DNA from: Acidobacteriales bacterium 59-55 | GTDB taxonomy: Bacteria; Acidobacteriota; Terriglobia; Terriglobales; Acidobacteriaceae | DNA: 64,000 nt | Direction: 5' to 3' | Assembly: GCA_001897435.1 (NCBI GenBank) | Contig: MKSV01000010.1 | Location: 124,001 to 188,000 of the forward strand | In this document: positions 16,511 through 25,704 of the stretch, in pieces | Position numbering within the stretch: the stretch's first letter is position 1 | How the letters are laid out: every line of letters begins with the position of its first letter | The notes under the pieces: model-generated | Database searches by the model: none | What the model was told of the DNA's origin: nothing | What the model saw: only the letters and a program-made list of their open reading frames with translations | Position numbers and translations under genes: made by a program

Positions 16511-19500
16511 CTACTTGGTTACGGCCTCGTCCAGGTTCATCATCTCGCTGGCCACCATCGTCCAGGCCGCCAACTCCGGAGCAGGAATGGAAGGATCGCT
16601 TCGTTTTTCTCCCACGCCGATCAACTGCATCGCCGCCTTTGGATCAGCCTTATAGTGCTTCTCCATCGCCGCGAGCGAGGTTTCCAGAACTGAAGACATC
16701 TGCGGCGTCGGATCGTGGGACAACAGAATATTCCCCAGCAGATTGATCCGCTGCTCCGGCTGCTTGCCGCCCTCCTGGATCACTCGTTGCGCCAGCGCCC
16801 GCGAAGCCTCCACCCACTGGACATCGTTCATCATCACCAGGGCTTGCAGCGGCGTATCCGTGCGCTGCCGCCGCGTGCAAGCAACGTCGCGCACCGGAGC
16901 ATCGAACGCATCCATATCCGGCATCGTCGCCATGCGTTTCCAGAAGGTATACATACTGCGGCGGTAGAGAGCATCCCCATGGCCCTGCTCATAATTGAGC
17001 GTATCGCTGGTGGGATAGCTCACCTGTTCCCACACGTTCTGCGGCTGATAGGGCTTCACGCTTGGGCCGCCAACCTTGTTGGCGAGCAGCCCCCCTGCCT
17101 GTAGCGCAATATCGCGTAACATCTCGGAGTCCATTCGGAAGCGCGGCCCATGCGACAGCAGAAGATTTCTGGGATCGCGGGCTATCTGCTCCGGGGTCGA
17201 CTTCGCGCTTTGGCGATATGCAGCCGACATCACCATCAGCTTGTACATATGCTTGATGTTCCAGCCGCTCTCACGGAACTCCACGGCCATCCAGTCCAAC
17301 AACTGCGGATGAGAGGGACGCCCTCCCACGATGCCGAAGTCCTCAGTCGTCTCTACCAGTCCGGTACCGAAGACCTCGTTCCACATTCGATTGACGGTTA
17401 CGCGCGCCGTCAGCGGATTGTCGGGGCTGACCGTCCACTTCGCCAGCGCCAGACGATCATGCGGTATACCGGCCGGCAGCGGAGGCAGGAAGTGAGGCGT
17501 ATTCGCCTCCACGCGCTCCAGCCTGGCTGTATAGACCCCCCTTGCCAACACATCCGCGTAGGCAAGGGATGGCTTCTCCGAGGCGACGATAGAGAGATCG
17601 CCTCCAATTGAGAGTTGCTGCAGCTGCCCATCCAACTGAACGATCTGGCTCTGGAGCGCCTTCGATTTCGCGTCCACACTATCGAAGTAATAGGAGCTTA
17701 CGACATGCCATTGGTCCTCAGTCCATTTTGCAGCAGGCGTAGCCAGGACCTCTGAAACGTAGTCCTCAAAGGGAAGGCGTCCAGCCTCTTCCGGCGTCAG
17801 GGTCCGTGCGTAGAGCCGGATGTCCTGATAGCGCGTGTCCTGCGCCGGATCGGCGTCGGGATATCTCCAGCCCAACTGCATCGGAGCCTGAGTCTTGATG
17901 GTCGAGTGAGCCAAACTGTCGTAGACCACCCTGGTCGCGACTGCTTTGCCGTTCACGTAGATCTTTACTCCGGATGCCTTGCCCGATCCATCGTAGGTAA
18001 AGAACACGTGGTCCCATTTGTTGTCCAGCGGCAGGGCATTCAGTGTTGCGACCCTGATCCCGACCCACGGCGTGTGGTCTGCTGTTTTTTTCGCCTTGAT
18101 GGCGTCTGCCTTCCGCTTCGCCTCCGCCGCCGCCTTCTTCTCTGCCTCGGTCTTGGGCACGCGCTTTGGACGCTGCTTGGGCTCCAGGGTGTCCAGGCCC
18201 TCTGGAGTTGGGTACTCGAAGGCTGCTCTCTTGAACAACTCCGGCTTGGCTTTGCCCTTCGCTGTTTTAGGCCCGGGCAGGCTCTTCGGCCCCCCGTTCA
18301 CCAGGTCGACATTGATGACGCCATGATCCAGAGAAAGATCCCAGCCGCGATTGTGCTGGCGTGTATCCATCTTCGAGATCAAGGTTCCCGAGGTGCTCGA
18401 ATAGTTGGGAGCGGCGCGCAACATGAACCATCCGCCTGAAGAAAACGATTGGTTCCAGTCATAGTCGCCCATCTGTCCCAGCATCATCCTCGCACTGGTA
18501 TCCATGCGAAAATCCGGCCAGAACCAGGTCGTCTCGCCCCACTGCGGCTTGAATTTTCCGATCGGGAAGCTAGCCTGGACTGCATGGGGAGCGCTGTTCT
18601 TGAACACCTCGCCGCCGCCTTCGTCCAGCTTCAATCGCAGCAGGAATTGATCGCCGGATACAGGCACGGCGGGGTCTTGACGCGAGGCAATCCATTGTTT
18701 AATCAACTTCCTGTGGTCCAGATGCATCGCATTCAACTGACTCACAAGGCTGGAACGTTGAGCCAATATCTTGTTATAGGCCTCCATCTTTTGGGGCTTC
18801 GGGATCCGAACCACAGGAGCCCAATGCGGCATGTCCCCGTTATAGGGCAACTCGTCCATATTGTTGAAGAAAGCGCTCAACGAGTAGAAGTCTTTCTGTG
18901 TCGTTGGGTCGTACTTATGGTCGTGGCAAACCGCGCACCCGACTGTAAGCCCCATGAACGCGGCACCGTAAGCCTCAGTCCGCTCCCGTGCAAGGTTTAC
19001 ACGCAGCTCCTCGGGAATCGTTCCGCCTTCATTACTGCTGACGCCGGACCGGATGTATCCACTGCCCAGAAGCGCATCCAGATTTTTTGACGGCAACATG
19101 TCTCCGGCGATCTGCTCCATCGCAAACTGATCGAATGGCTTGTTGCTGTTGAATGAGCGGATCAGATAGTCGCGATAGGGCCACGCGTGGCGGCTGTTGT
19201 CGAGGTGCAGGCCGTAGGTATCCGCGTATCGCGCATAATCCATCCAGTAGCGCGTCCGCTGCTCGCCGAAGCTCTGCCTGGCCAGCAGGGCATCCACCAG
19301 ATGCTCATAGGCCTGGGGCGATGAATCCTTTACAAAAGCATTCACCTCAGACGGAGTAGGGAGCAGGCCGGTCAGATCGAGCGTGACCCGGCGAATCAAC
19401 GTCTCCATATTCGCTTCCGGAGATGGCTTCAACCCTTCCTTCTTCATCCGAGCCAGCACGAACGCATCGATAGGATTTTGTGCCCAGCCTTTGTTGTCAA

Positions 19501-20014
19501 CTGCAGGCAATGCGGGACGAACCGGCTTCTCAAACGCCCAATGCGGCCTGTAAACCGCGCCCTCTTTTATCCACTCCTTGAGGATGGCGATATCTTCACG
19601 CTTCATCGGCTTCGCATCGCCCTGTGCCGACTGCGGCATTAGATAATGCGGGTCTTTGGACTCGATCCGCTTGACCAGTTCGCTCACCTCAGGATGACCG
19701 GCCACGATCGCATCCGGATGTCCGGGACGCTTTTTGAACGCCGATTCTGCGAGGTCGAGTCTAAGTCCAGCCTTCCGCATCGACGGATCGGGGCCATGAC
19801 AAGTGAAACAATTGCCGGCGAGGATCGGCTGCACGTCCTGGTTAAAGTCGAGATGCTGCGCCGCCTGCGCGGCTCCCGTTTTTGAGGGCCTGCTCTTGCA
19901 CCCCGTAACCAGAAGCGCCACCATACCGGCCAACAGGCACACAGAGAGCCTCGGACGGATTTGGCCTCGGGATAACGCCGGGGCTTCGGCAGATTTTAGA
20001 TGCAGAGGCGTCAT
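16511..20014 (-). CDS. PSD1-type cytochrome lipoprotein (PSCyt1-DUF1549-LamG-DUF1553)
   Basis: A 1167-residue exported protein. SVCLLAGMVALLVTGCKS is a lipoprotein signal with a lipobox Cys. A PSCyt1 domain follows with the single heme site CFTCHGPDPSMRKAGLRLD. DUF1549 is next (VTLDLTGLLPTPSEVNAFVKD, YWMDYARYADTYGLH). A LamG-like insert (MLGQMGDYDWNQSFSSGGWF, GKASGVKIYVNGKAVATRV) contains a Lys/Ala-rich stretch, KKAAAEAKRKADAIKAKK. DUF1553 ends the protein (NRMWNEVFGTGLVETTEDFG, TPLQALVMMNDVQWVEASR). The ATG at 20014 with AAGGA ten bases upstream is preferred to 20056, which lacks a ribosome-binding site. As first gene of the operon it probably acts with DUF1501 as a large periplasmic oxidoreductase or hydrolase complex; the substrate is unknown. 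Confidence 0.88.
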   Translation of the reverse strand: MTPLHLKSAEAPALSRGQIRPRLSVCLLAGMVALLVTGCKSRPSKTGAAQAAQHLDFNQDVQPILAGNCFTCHGPDPSMRKAGLRLDLAESAFKKRPGHPDAIVAGHPEVSELVKRIESKDPHYLMPQSAQGDAKPMKREDIAILKEWIKEGAVYRPHWAFEKPVRPALPAVDNKGWAQNPIDAFVLARMKKEGLKPSPEANMETLIRRVTLDLTGLLPTPSEVNAFVKDSSPQAYEHLVDALLARQSFGEQRTRYWMDYARYADTYGLHLDNSRHAWPYRDYLIRSFNSNKPFDQFAMEQIAGDMLPSKNLDALLGSGYIRSGVSSNEGGTIPEELRVNLARERTEAYGAAFMGLTVGCAVCHDHKYDPTTQKDFYSLSAFFNNMDELPYNGDMPHWAPVVRIPKPQKMEAYNKILAQRSSLVSQLNAMHLDHRKLIKQWIASRQDPAVPVSGDQFLLRLKLDEGGGEVFKNSAPHAVQASFPIGKFKPQWGETTWFWPDFRMDTSARMMLGQMGDYDWNQSFSSGGWFMLRAAPNYSSTSGTLISKMDTRQHNRGWDLSLDHGVINVDLVNGGPKSLPGPKTAKGKAKPELFKRAAFEYPTPEGLDTLEPKQRPKRVPKTEAEKKAAAEAKRKADAIKAKKTADHTPWVGIRVATLNALPLDNKWDHVFFTYDGSGKASGVKIYVNGKAVATRVVYDSLAHSTIKTQAPMQLGWRYPDADPAQDTRYQDIRLYARTLTPEEAGRLPFEDYVSEVLATPAAKWTEDQWHVVSSYYFDSVDAKSKALQSQIVQLDGQLQQLSIGGDLSIVASEKPSLAYADVLARGVYTARLERVEANTPHFLPPLPAGIPHDRLALAKWTVSPDNPLTARVTVNRMWNEVFGTGLVETTEDFGIVGGRPSHPQLLDWMAVEFRESGWNIKHMYKLMVMSAAYRQSAKSTPEQIARDPRNLLLSHGPRFRMDSEMLRDIALQAGGLLANKVGGPSVKPYQPQNVWEQVSYPTSDTLNYEQGHGDALYRRSMYTFWKRMATMPDMDAFDAPVRDVACTRRQRTDTPLQALVMMNDVQWVEASRALAQRVIQEGGKQPEQRINLLGNILLSHDPTPQMSSVLETSLAAMEKHYKADPKAAMQLIGVGEKRSDPSIPAPELAAWTMVASEMMNLDEAVTK

Positions 20015-20494
20015 AAGAGAGCAGTCCTTATTGATTGAAGCAGAATGTGCACTCATAATCAGAGTATGAATACTATTTTTTCCCTATAAAAGAAGCAAAT
20101 CATTATTTTTCGCAGCTATACGAAACGCTAAATTCTCCCTTTCCATCGCAAGCTGCTTCCGCCTCGCGTTCGTGCGTTGAAGCTCTGGGCAAGAACCCTT
20201 ATTGCTGGATGCGGTACTCAAGCGCACGTCCTCCCGGCAGTGGAGGGCAGGAAAAGTAAACGGTCGGGGCGACTAGATTCAAGCTGGCGACCTCACTCAC
20301 CCAGTCCTGTAGTTTTGCAGCATCAACAACTTAGGAGCGCTGGCTCCTAAAATCACAATCGGAACCGAGAAAAATTCGCACTGTCTTATGCTCAGAGATG
20401 CTCTCGAATTGTTGCGAATCAGCAATCGAAAGTTAGCGGTTGTTCACGCGATGTCTTCGTGTGACAATAAACCCCGTTCAAATCAAGAGGTCAT
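20015..20494 (+). other. 480-nt divergent promoter region
   Basis: No gene is seen between the divergent PSD1 lipoprotein and the SBBP protein. The left part is AT-rich (around 20070-20120, including TATTTTTTCCCTATAAAA) and probably holds the promoter of the minus-strand operon. A perfect inverted repeat at 20331-20350 is listed separately. Confidence 0.5.
20331..20350. promoter_or_regulatory. Perfect 8-bp inverted repeat
   Basis: TTAGGAGC and GCTCCTAA flank a GCTG loop. There is no T-tract after it, so it is not a usual terminator. It lies 145 nt upstream of the SBBP gene and could be an operator or an RNA hairpin in its leader. Confidence 0.4.
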
Positions 20495-23400
20495 ATGCCC
20501 GCTCGGCTAATGGTTCGAGTTCTTTTGTTCTGCCTGATATATTTCTTTCTTCCGTCTGTCTTTGCGCAATCAATAACGCCTTCGGCTTTGAGTGCTTCAC
20601 CCGGAATTCCGGTTCCCGTGGTCTTCGAATTGAACCAGGGTCAGCTACAGGGAGCATATCGATTTCTCGCTCGCAACACGGGCGGCGAAGTACGCTTTAC
20701 CGATAGTGGTCCTGATTTTGTGATGAGGGGCAGGAGTAGCCATGCCGTCATCCATCTTCGCCCGGTTGGCGCGGCTGCTCAGACTCGAGTCGAAGGGAGG
20801 CAGCCACTTCAGGCAAAAGCGAACTATCTGATCGGGCGCGACGCTTCACGCTGGATTCGCAACGTCTCCACCTTTGCAGAGGTGGCATACGGTGGAATCT
20901 ACCCGGGTGTGGACCTGCTCTTCTACGGGAGCAAGGATCGCCTGGAACATGACTTCGTCGTCTCACCCCACTCCGATCCGTCTAACATTCGCTTTACCCT
21001 GACGGATGCCGATCAGATTGAAGTCAACGATTCCGGCGATCTTGTGGCCTCGGTAGCGGGCGAGGAGGTCATCCTTCGGAAACCGGTCGCCTACCAGGAG
21101 GCCGACGGCAAAAGGATTGAGGTCGAAAGCGCCTTTCGCCTCGATCTTTCTCAGTCCGCGTCGGGGCCAATCGTTTCATTCCAACTCGGCCATTACGATC
21201 CAGATCGACAGCTCATCATTGATCCGGTTCTTATCTTCTCTACCTATCTGGGCGGTACACACGCCGATATTCCCGCCGCTATCGCCACGGACAGCAGCGG
21301 CAACATTTATGTTGCCGGCAGCACGCGCTCACCGGACTATCCGCTGGTCAGCGCCTATCGATCGAGTTGCAGCACATGTACCGACAGCACTTTCGATGAT
21401 GATGCCTATATCTCCAAGCTCGATCCCACTGGACACACCCTTCTCTACTCGACTTACTTCGGTGGTAGCGGTGAAGATGAGATCGACGCATTGGCGATAG
21501 ACTCCTCGGGCAATCTGGTTGCCACTGGCTATACGAGTTCCACGGATTTTCCCTCGGCGGGGAACTTTAGATCCTCGGTGAGCAGCGGCGTCTTCGCCGT
21601 CTCGCTTGATGCAACCGGTTCGAGCCTCAACTTCTCGGAGATTGTGGGAACTGCGAATTCCACCTACGGAGCTTTCGGCTCACATAGATTCGCACTTAGT
21701 CTCGATAGTTCAAATAACCTCTATATTGCGGGTCTGTTGACGGCCTATAACGGCAGGCCAAACTTTCCCGTAACGTCTGGATCCTACGGTAGCGGAGCTG
21801 CCAGCTTCGGGGAGGCACTCTTCGCACTGAAGCTCGCCTCCAACGGCACCCAAATCTACGGAGCAGTCATCCCATCTACCAGCTCCCTCGACTCAACAGG
21901 GACCTATCTGGGTGGGATCGCTGTCGACCCCCAGGGGAATCTCTACATCTCCGGCACCACTGCCGGAGATTTGCCTGCAACCGGCGGTGCTCTGTTGACT
22001 ATTTTGCCTCAAGGCGCCGGTGCGGCAGGCTTCCTGCTGGGCCTCAATCCGACTGCTTCCGCGCTCACTTTCGCCACCTACCTGCCTGGTACAGATTCGG
22101 CCGGCCCGGTCGCGCGGGCAGCCGATGGCTCGCTCTTCGTCACCGGTGAGACCCGTGAATCCAACCTTCCCGTCGCAGCCAACGCCTTCCAGAAGACTCT
22201 GAGCACAGGTTGTGCCTGCAACAGCGGATACATTCTGCACATCGATTCAACCGGCTCCGCTGTTCTCGGAGCCACGTATCTTTCCGGTTCGATCCCATCC
22301 AACATGGGCACAAACTTCGGAACGATCGCGCTGGACAACTCTGGAGACATCTTTGTTGGGGGTGTGACCGACTCGACAGACTTTCCCGTCGTCAACCCGA
22401 TCGTCTCGTTCCTGGATGAGATTGGTAATCTCACGAGCGGCGGAACGATCATTGCCGGCCTCTCCCCCGATCTCTCGACGATGGCCTTCGGGAGCTACTT
22501 CAATGGTAATGGCGCAGGCTCGAAGCTTTCTGCCATGACGGTGAGTTCTACGGGCCGGCTCGTCTTCGCCGGAACGACCTTCTCAAACAGCAACTTCGTG
22601 ACAACAGACAATGCCTACCAGCCGAATGCGCCTGCCAGCCCCACTCCCTACACCGGATACATCCACCAGTTTCTATCCAGCATAGATCTTACTGCGGCGG
22701 CTCCCTCTGCCTGCTTCGACACACGCACCGCGGCCTTCGCTGCAACGCCTGCAAACACTGCCTCATACGCAACAATTCATCTGACTAACTGCGGCAATGC
22801 TCCTCTGACTCTGCAATCGGTGACGCCGTCTTCTCCTCTGGTCGGCGTCTCTCAGCCCTGCGTCACGGTTGCAGTGGGAGCTACGTGTGCACTCCAGTTC
22901 TCATTCACTCCGGTCAGTTCCGCGCCTCTCAATGGCACTGTCACTCTACTTGCGAACACCACAATACCCACGCAGGTTCTCTACGCAACAGGTCAAGGGG
23001 TTGCGCCTCAGCTTTCAACCGCTGCCAGTGTCTCTCTCGGCCAGTCGCTCGTCGCATCTGCTACGCCCATAGCTGTAACGCTGTATGTCAAGAACGCCGG
23101 TAATGCGGTGCTCTCTTTCTCCGGTATCTCGGTTACGGGCGATTTCGCGATTCTCGCGAACTCCTGCATATCCACCCTGTCACCTTCTTCCTACATGGGC
23201 TGCACGATTCGCCTGGGCTTCACGCCGACCGCTGCCGGGCTGCGGTCGGGCACGCTTACGATCAACTCGAACGATCCTGTGGCACCTCAGACCAACATTG
23301 CGCTCTCCGGGACCGGCCTCGTCGCTTATTCTGTACCGGTTCTCACTGGGCTATCCGCTACAACTCAGATCATGAGTACAACCAGCGTCCCTATCACGCT

Positions 23401-25621
23401 AACGGGCAGCAATTTCTTTCCCCAGTCAGTCGTACTCATTAATGGCCAGCCTGCAACTACGATCTTTAACAGCGGCACCTCGCTAACGGCAACCATTCCT
23501 GCGTCTTTTCTCGCGAGCATCGGTGAACTCTCGCTTACCGTCTCCAACCCGACTCCGGGTGGCGGCGAAAGTCTCCCCCAACTCCTTACCGTTTTTCAGT
23601 CGCTGACCCTTACCCCGTCGTTCCTGGTCTCGGTGCCTTCGACGGGAATGCTCTATGCCTCTATTCCCAACTCGACCATCATTAATCCGAATACCGTCAT
23701 CCCCATTAGCGCTGCCACAGGCACCGTGGGAACGCCCATCCCGGTGGGGCGTAATCCCGTGATCCTCGCTGCCTCCACAGATGGCAAGTACCTTTACGTT
23801 GCGCTTGCGGGAGATCAGGCAATCCAGCGCATTAACCTGCAGACTCAGGCCATCGAGCGAACCTTTCCCTTCCCTGCCAACATCTGCACCACCTGTGGCC
23901 CCGCGGCCCCCGTCGACCTTCAGGTCGTTCCCGGCAACTCTCAGGAGGTTGTGCTGTCGCAGGGCAACATGCTCACATTGTTCAACGACTCGGGCATGGT
24001 CAACTACGTCCCCGGTTCCACTTCGTTGTACTACATGGCACCTTTCAATAGCCTTGCGTTCGCCGGAAACCCGCAAAGCATATACTCGCTCCCTTTCACG
24101 ATCGTGCAAAACTCATTTTTCGGCACGGTCACTATGGACGCAGACGGCCTTCACTACACGCCGGTGACAGGCACTAATTACGGCGGGAACAATACCACCG
24201 GAAGCCATGTTGTCTCTGATGGAACTCTGCTCTATACCAACTCCGGCGAGGTGTGGAACCCTGCCACGGCTATCCAAACTGGAACTTTCCCTGTCACGGT
24301 CTTTTACACCGGCAACCGCAACCTTACCCTCGACACCACACTCGATAAGATTTATCTCATCGGCTACCAATCCCTCGGCAACTCATACACTAACGTACTC
24401 ACCGCGTACAGCAAGAGTTCGCTTGCAGTCACGGGAACCCTGGCGTTTCCTCAGATCAACGGCATCGACCTCACCGACCTCGTCCGCTGGGGATCGAACG
24501 GTTTTGCCTTTCTCGGTTCTGGCAATGTTTACATCCTCAGGAGCAGCATAGCCTCGCCACTGGCTGTCAACCCGCTGCCCACGCTGATCTCGATCTCCCC
24601 CTTGTCTGCAAAAGCGGGCGCTCCCGCCTTCACCTTGACGCTCAATGGCACAAACTTCCTGTCCAGTTCTACCGTTACCTGGAACGGCACACTGCTGCCC
24701 GTTACCTACCTGAGTGGCACGCAACTGACGGTTTCCGTGCCAGCGTCCGCTATCGCCGCCAGCGGTACAGCAGAGATCATGGTCTCGAATCCCAGCCCCG
24801 GAGGAGGAAGCTCAACTGCACTCCCCTTCGATATAACGGGACTTACCGCTCCCACGGTGACGATCACCTCCTCTGCAAATCCAGTCTTGCTGCAGAACCC
24901 GGTTACCATTGCCGTATCCACCGACTCCACCGCGACCGGTATGGTCACATTCATGGATGGGACTGCGGTGCTTGGCTCCGCTGCCCTGGCTAACGGCGTA
25001 GCTGCATATACTTCGTCGTCTCTCGCCGTGGGCTCTCATATCATCACCGCTTCCTACTCCGGCGATACCAACTTCCTGCCTGCTGCCGCGACCTTTACAC
25101 AGATTGTGCAGGACTTCAGCCTTACGCTCGCCTCCAGCGGCTCTGCCTCGCAAACCGCGCAAAGGGGTGGAACCGCAATCTACAGCCTACTAGTCAATCC
25201 CTCTGGAGTGGCCTTGCCCACCGCTATGAGCCTCACTGTGAGCGGCTTACCCCCGGGCGCAATCGCCACCTTTTCTCCATCCTCTCTCGCGGCTGGCGCA
25301 GGTAGTACTCCGGTCACGCTGACCATACAAATCCCGGCAACTCTGGCCGAACATAGGCGTGAGCGCACTTTAGGCGGAGTCGTGTCTCTCGCATTTGCTC
25401 TGATGATTATGCCTTTCATTCGACGACGTCGAGCTTTTCCAAGGCAGTTTCTTCTGATCATTTGTTCCGGTCTGATTGCTTCTCTTCTACTAGGATGTGG
25501 CAGTTCACATGCCAGTTCCGACAACTCAACGCCGCCCGCCTCTAAGACTTACACTCTCACTGTCACAGGGACTGCCGGCGCAAATACACACACCACTACA
25601 CTGACTCTGATCGTGTCATAA
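20495..25621 (+). CDS. Giant SBBP-repeat surface protein with split C-terminal membrane module
   Basis: A 1708-residue exported protein. The signal peptide is VRVLLFCLIYFFLPSVFAQ. An N-terminal domain (VFELNQGQLQGAYRFLARNT, about 45-240) matches the domain that usually precedes SBBP repeats. SBBP propeller blades follow (TDSSGNIYVAGSTRSPDYPL, TLLYSTYFGGSGEDEIDALA), then ASH/choice-of-anchor D units (TIHLTNCGNAPLTL, GTLTINSNDPVAPQTNI), an IPT/TIG domain, a YVTN-like propeller (STDGKYLYVALAGDQAIQRI), a second IPT/TIG domain and an Ig repeat (SHIITASYSGDTNFLPAAAT). Near residue 1625 a helix ends in RRRR, followed by a second helix ending LLLGCGSS and a short beta tail. Probably an adhesin or matrix protein. 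No enzyme motif is visible. Confidence 0.8.
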   Translation: MPARLMVRVLLFCLIYFFLPSVFAQSITPSALSASPGIPVPVVFELNQGQLQGAYRFLARNTGGEVRFTDSGPDFVMRGRSSHAVIHLRPVGAAAQTRVEGRQPLQAKANYLIGRDASRWIRNVSTFAEVAYGGIYPGVDLLFYGSKDRLEHDFVVSPHSDPSNIRFTLTDADQIEVNDSGDLVASVAGEEVILRKPVAYQEADGKRIEVESAFRLDLSQSASGPIVSFQLGHYDPDRQLIIDPVLIFSTYLGGTHADIPAAIATDSSGNIYVAGSTRSPDYPLVSAYRSSCSTCTDSTFDDDAYISKLDPTGHTLLYSTYFGGSGEDEIDALAIDSSGNLVATGYTSSTDFPSAGNFRSSVSSGVFAVSLDATGSSLNFSEIVGTANSTYGAFGSHRFALSLDSSNNLYIAGLLTAYNGRPNFPVTSGSYGSGAASFGEALFALKLASNGTQIYGAVIPSTSSLDSTGTYLGGIAVDPQGNLYISGTTAGDLPATGGALLTILPQGAGAAGFLLGLNPTASALTFATYLPGTDSAGPVARAADGSLFVTGETRESNLPVAANAFQKTLSTGCACNSGYILHIDSTGSAVLGATYLSGSIPSNMGTNFGTIALDNSGDIFVGGVTDSTDFPVVNPIVSFLDEIGNLTSGGTIIAGLSPDLSTMAFGSYFNGNGAGSKLSAMTVSSTGRLVFAGTTFSNSNFVTTDNAYQPNAPASPTPYTGYIHQFLSSIDLTAAAPSACFDTRTAAFAATPANTASYATIHLTNCGNAPLTLQSVTPSSPLVGVSQPCVTVAVGATCALQFSFTPVSSAPLNGTVTLLANTTIPTQVLYATGQGVAPQLSTAASVSLGQSLVASATPIAVTLYVKNAGNAVLSFSGISVTGDFAILANSCISTLSPSSYMGCTIRLGFTPTAAGLRSGTLTINSNDPVAPQTNIALSGTGLVAYSVPVLTGLSATTQIMSTTSVPITLTGSNFFPQSVVLINGQPATTIFNSGTSLTATIPASFLASIGELSLTVSNPTPGGGESLPQLLTVFQSLTLTPSFLVSVPSTGMLYASIPNSTIINPNTVIPISAATGTVGTPIPVGRNPVILAASTDGKYLYVALAGDQAIQRINLQTQAIERTFPFPANICTTCGPAAPVDLQVVPGNSQEVVLSQGNMLTLFNDSGMVNYVPGSTSLYYMAPFNSLAFAGNPQSIYSLPFTIVQNSFFGTVTMDADGLHYTPVTGTNYGGNNTTGSHVVSDGTLLYTNSGEVWNPATAIQTGTFPVTVFYTGNRNLTLDTTLDKIYLIGYQSLGNSYTNVLTAYSKSSLAVTGTLAFPQINGIDLTDLVRWGSNGFAFLGSGNVYILRSSIASPLAVNPLPTLISISPLSAKAGAPAFTLTLNGTNFLSSSTVTWNGTLLPVTYLSGTQLTVSVPASAIAASGTAEIMVSNPSPGGGSSTALPFDITGLTAPTVTITSSANPVLLQNPVTIAVSTDSTATGMVTFMDGTAVLGSAALANGVAAYTSSSLAVGSHIITASYSGDTNFLPAAATFTQIVQDFSLTLASSGSASQTAQRGGTAIYSLLVNPSGVALPTAMSLTVSGLPPGAIATFSPSSLAAGAGSTPVTLTIQIPATLAEHRRERTLGGVVSLAFALMIMPFIRRRRAFPRQFLLIICSGLIASLLLGCGSSHASSDNSTPPASKTYTLTVTGTAGANTHTTTLTLIVS

Positions 25622-25704
25622 CCAGGAATTGTGTCCGCAGCATTTTATTGCTGCATAGGGATCCCAACAGCAGCTGCAAACTCAGAAGGCCACCTTCTCC
25701 AATT

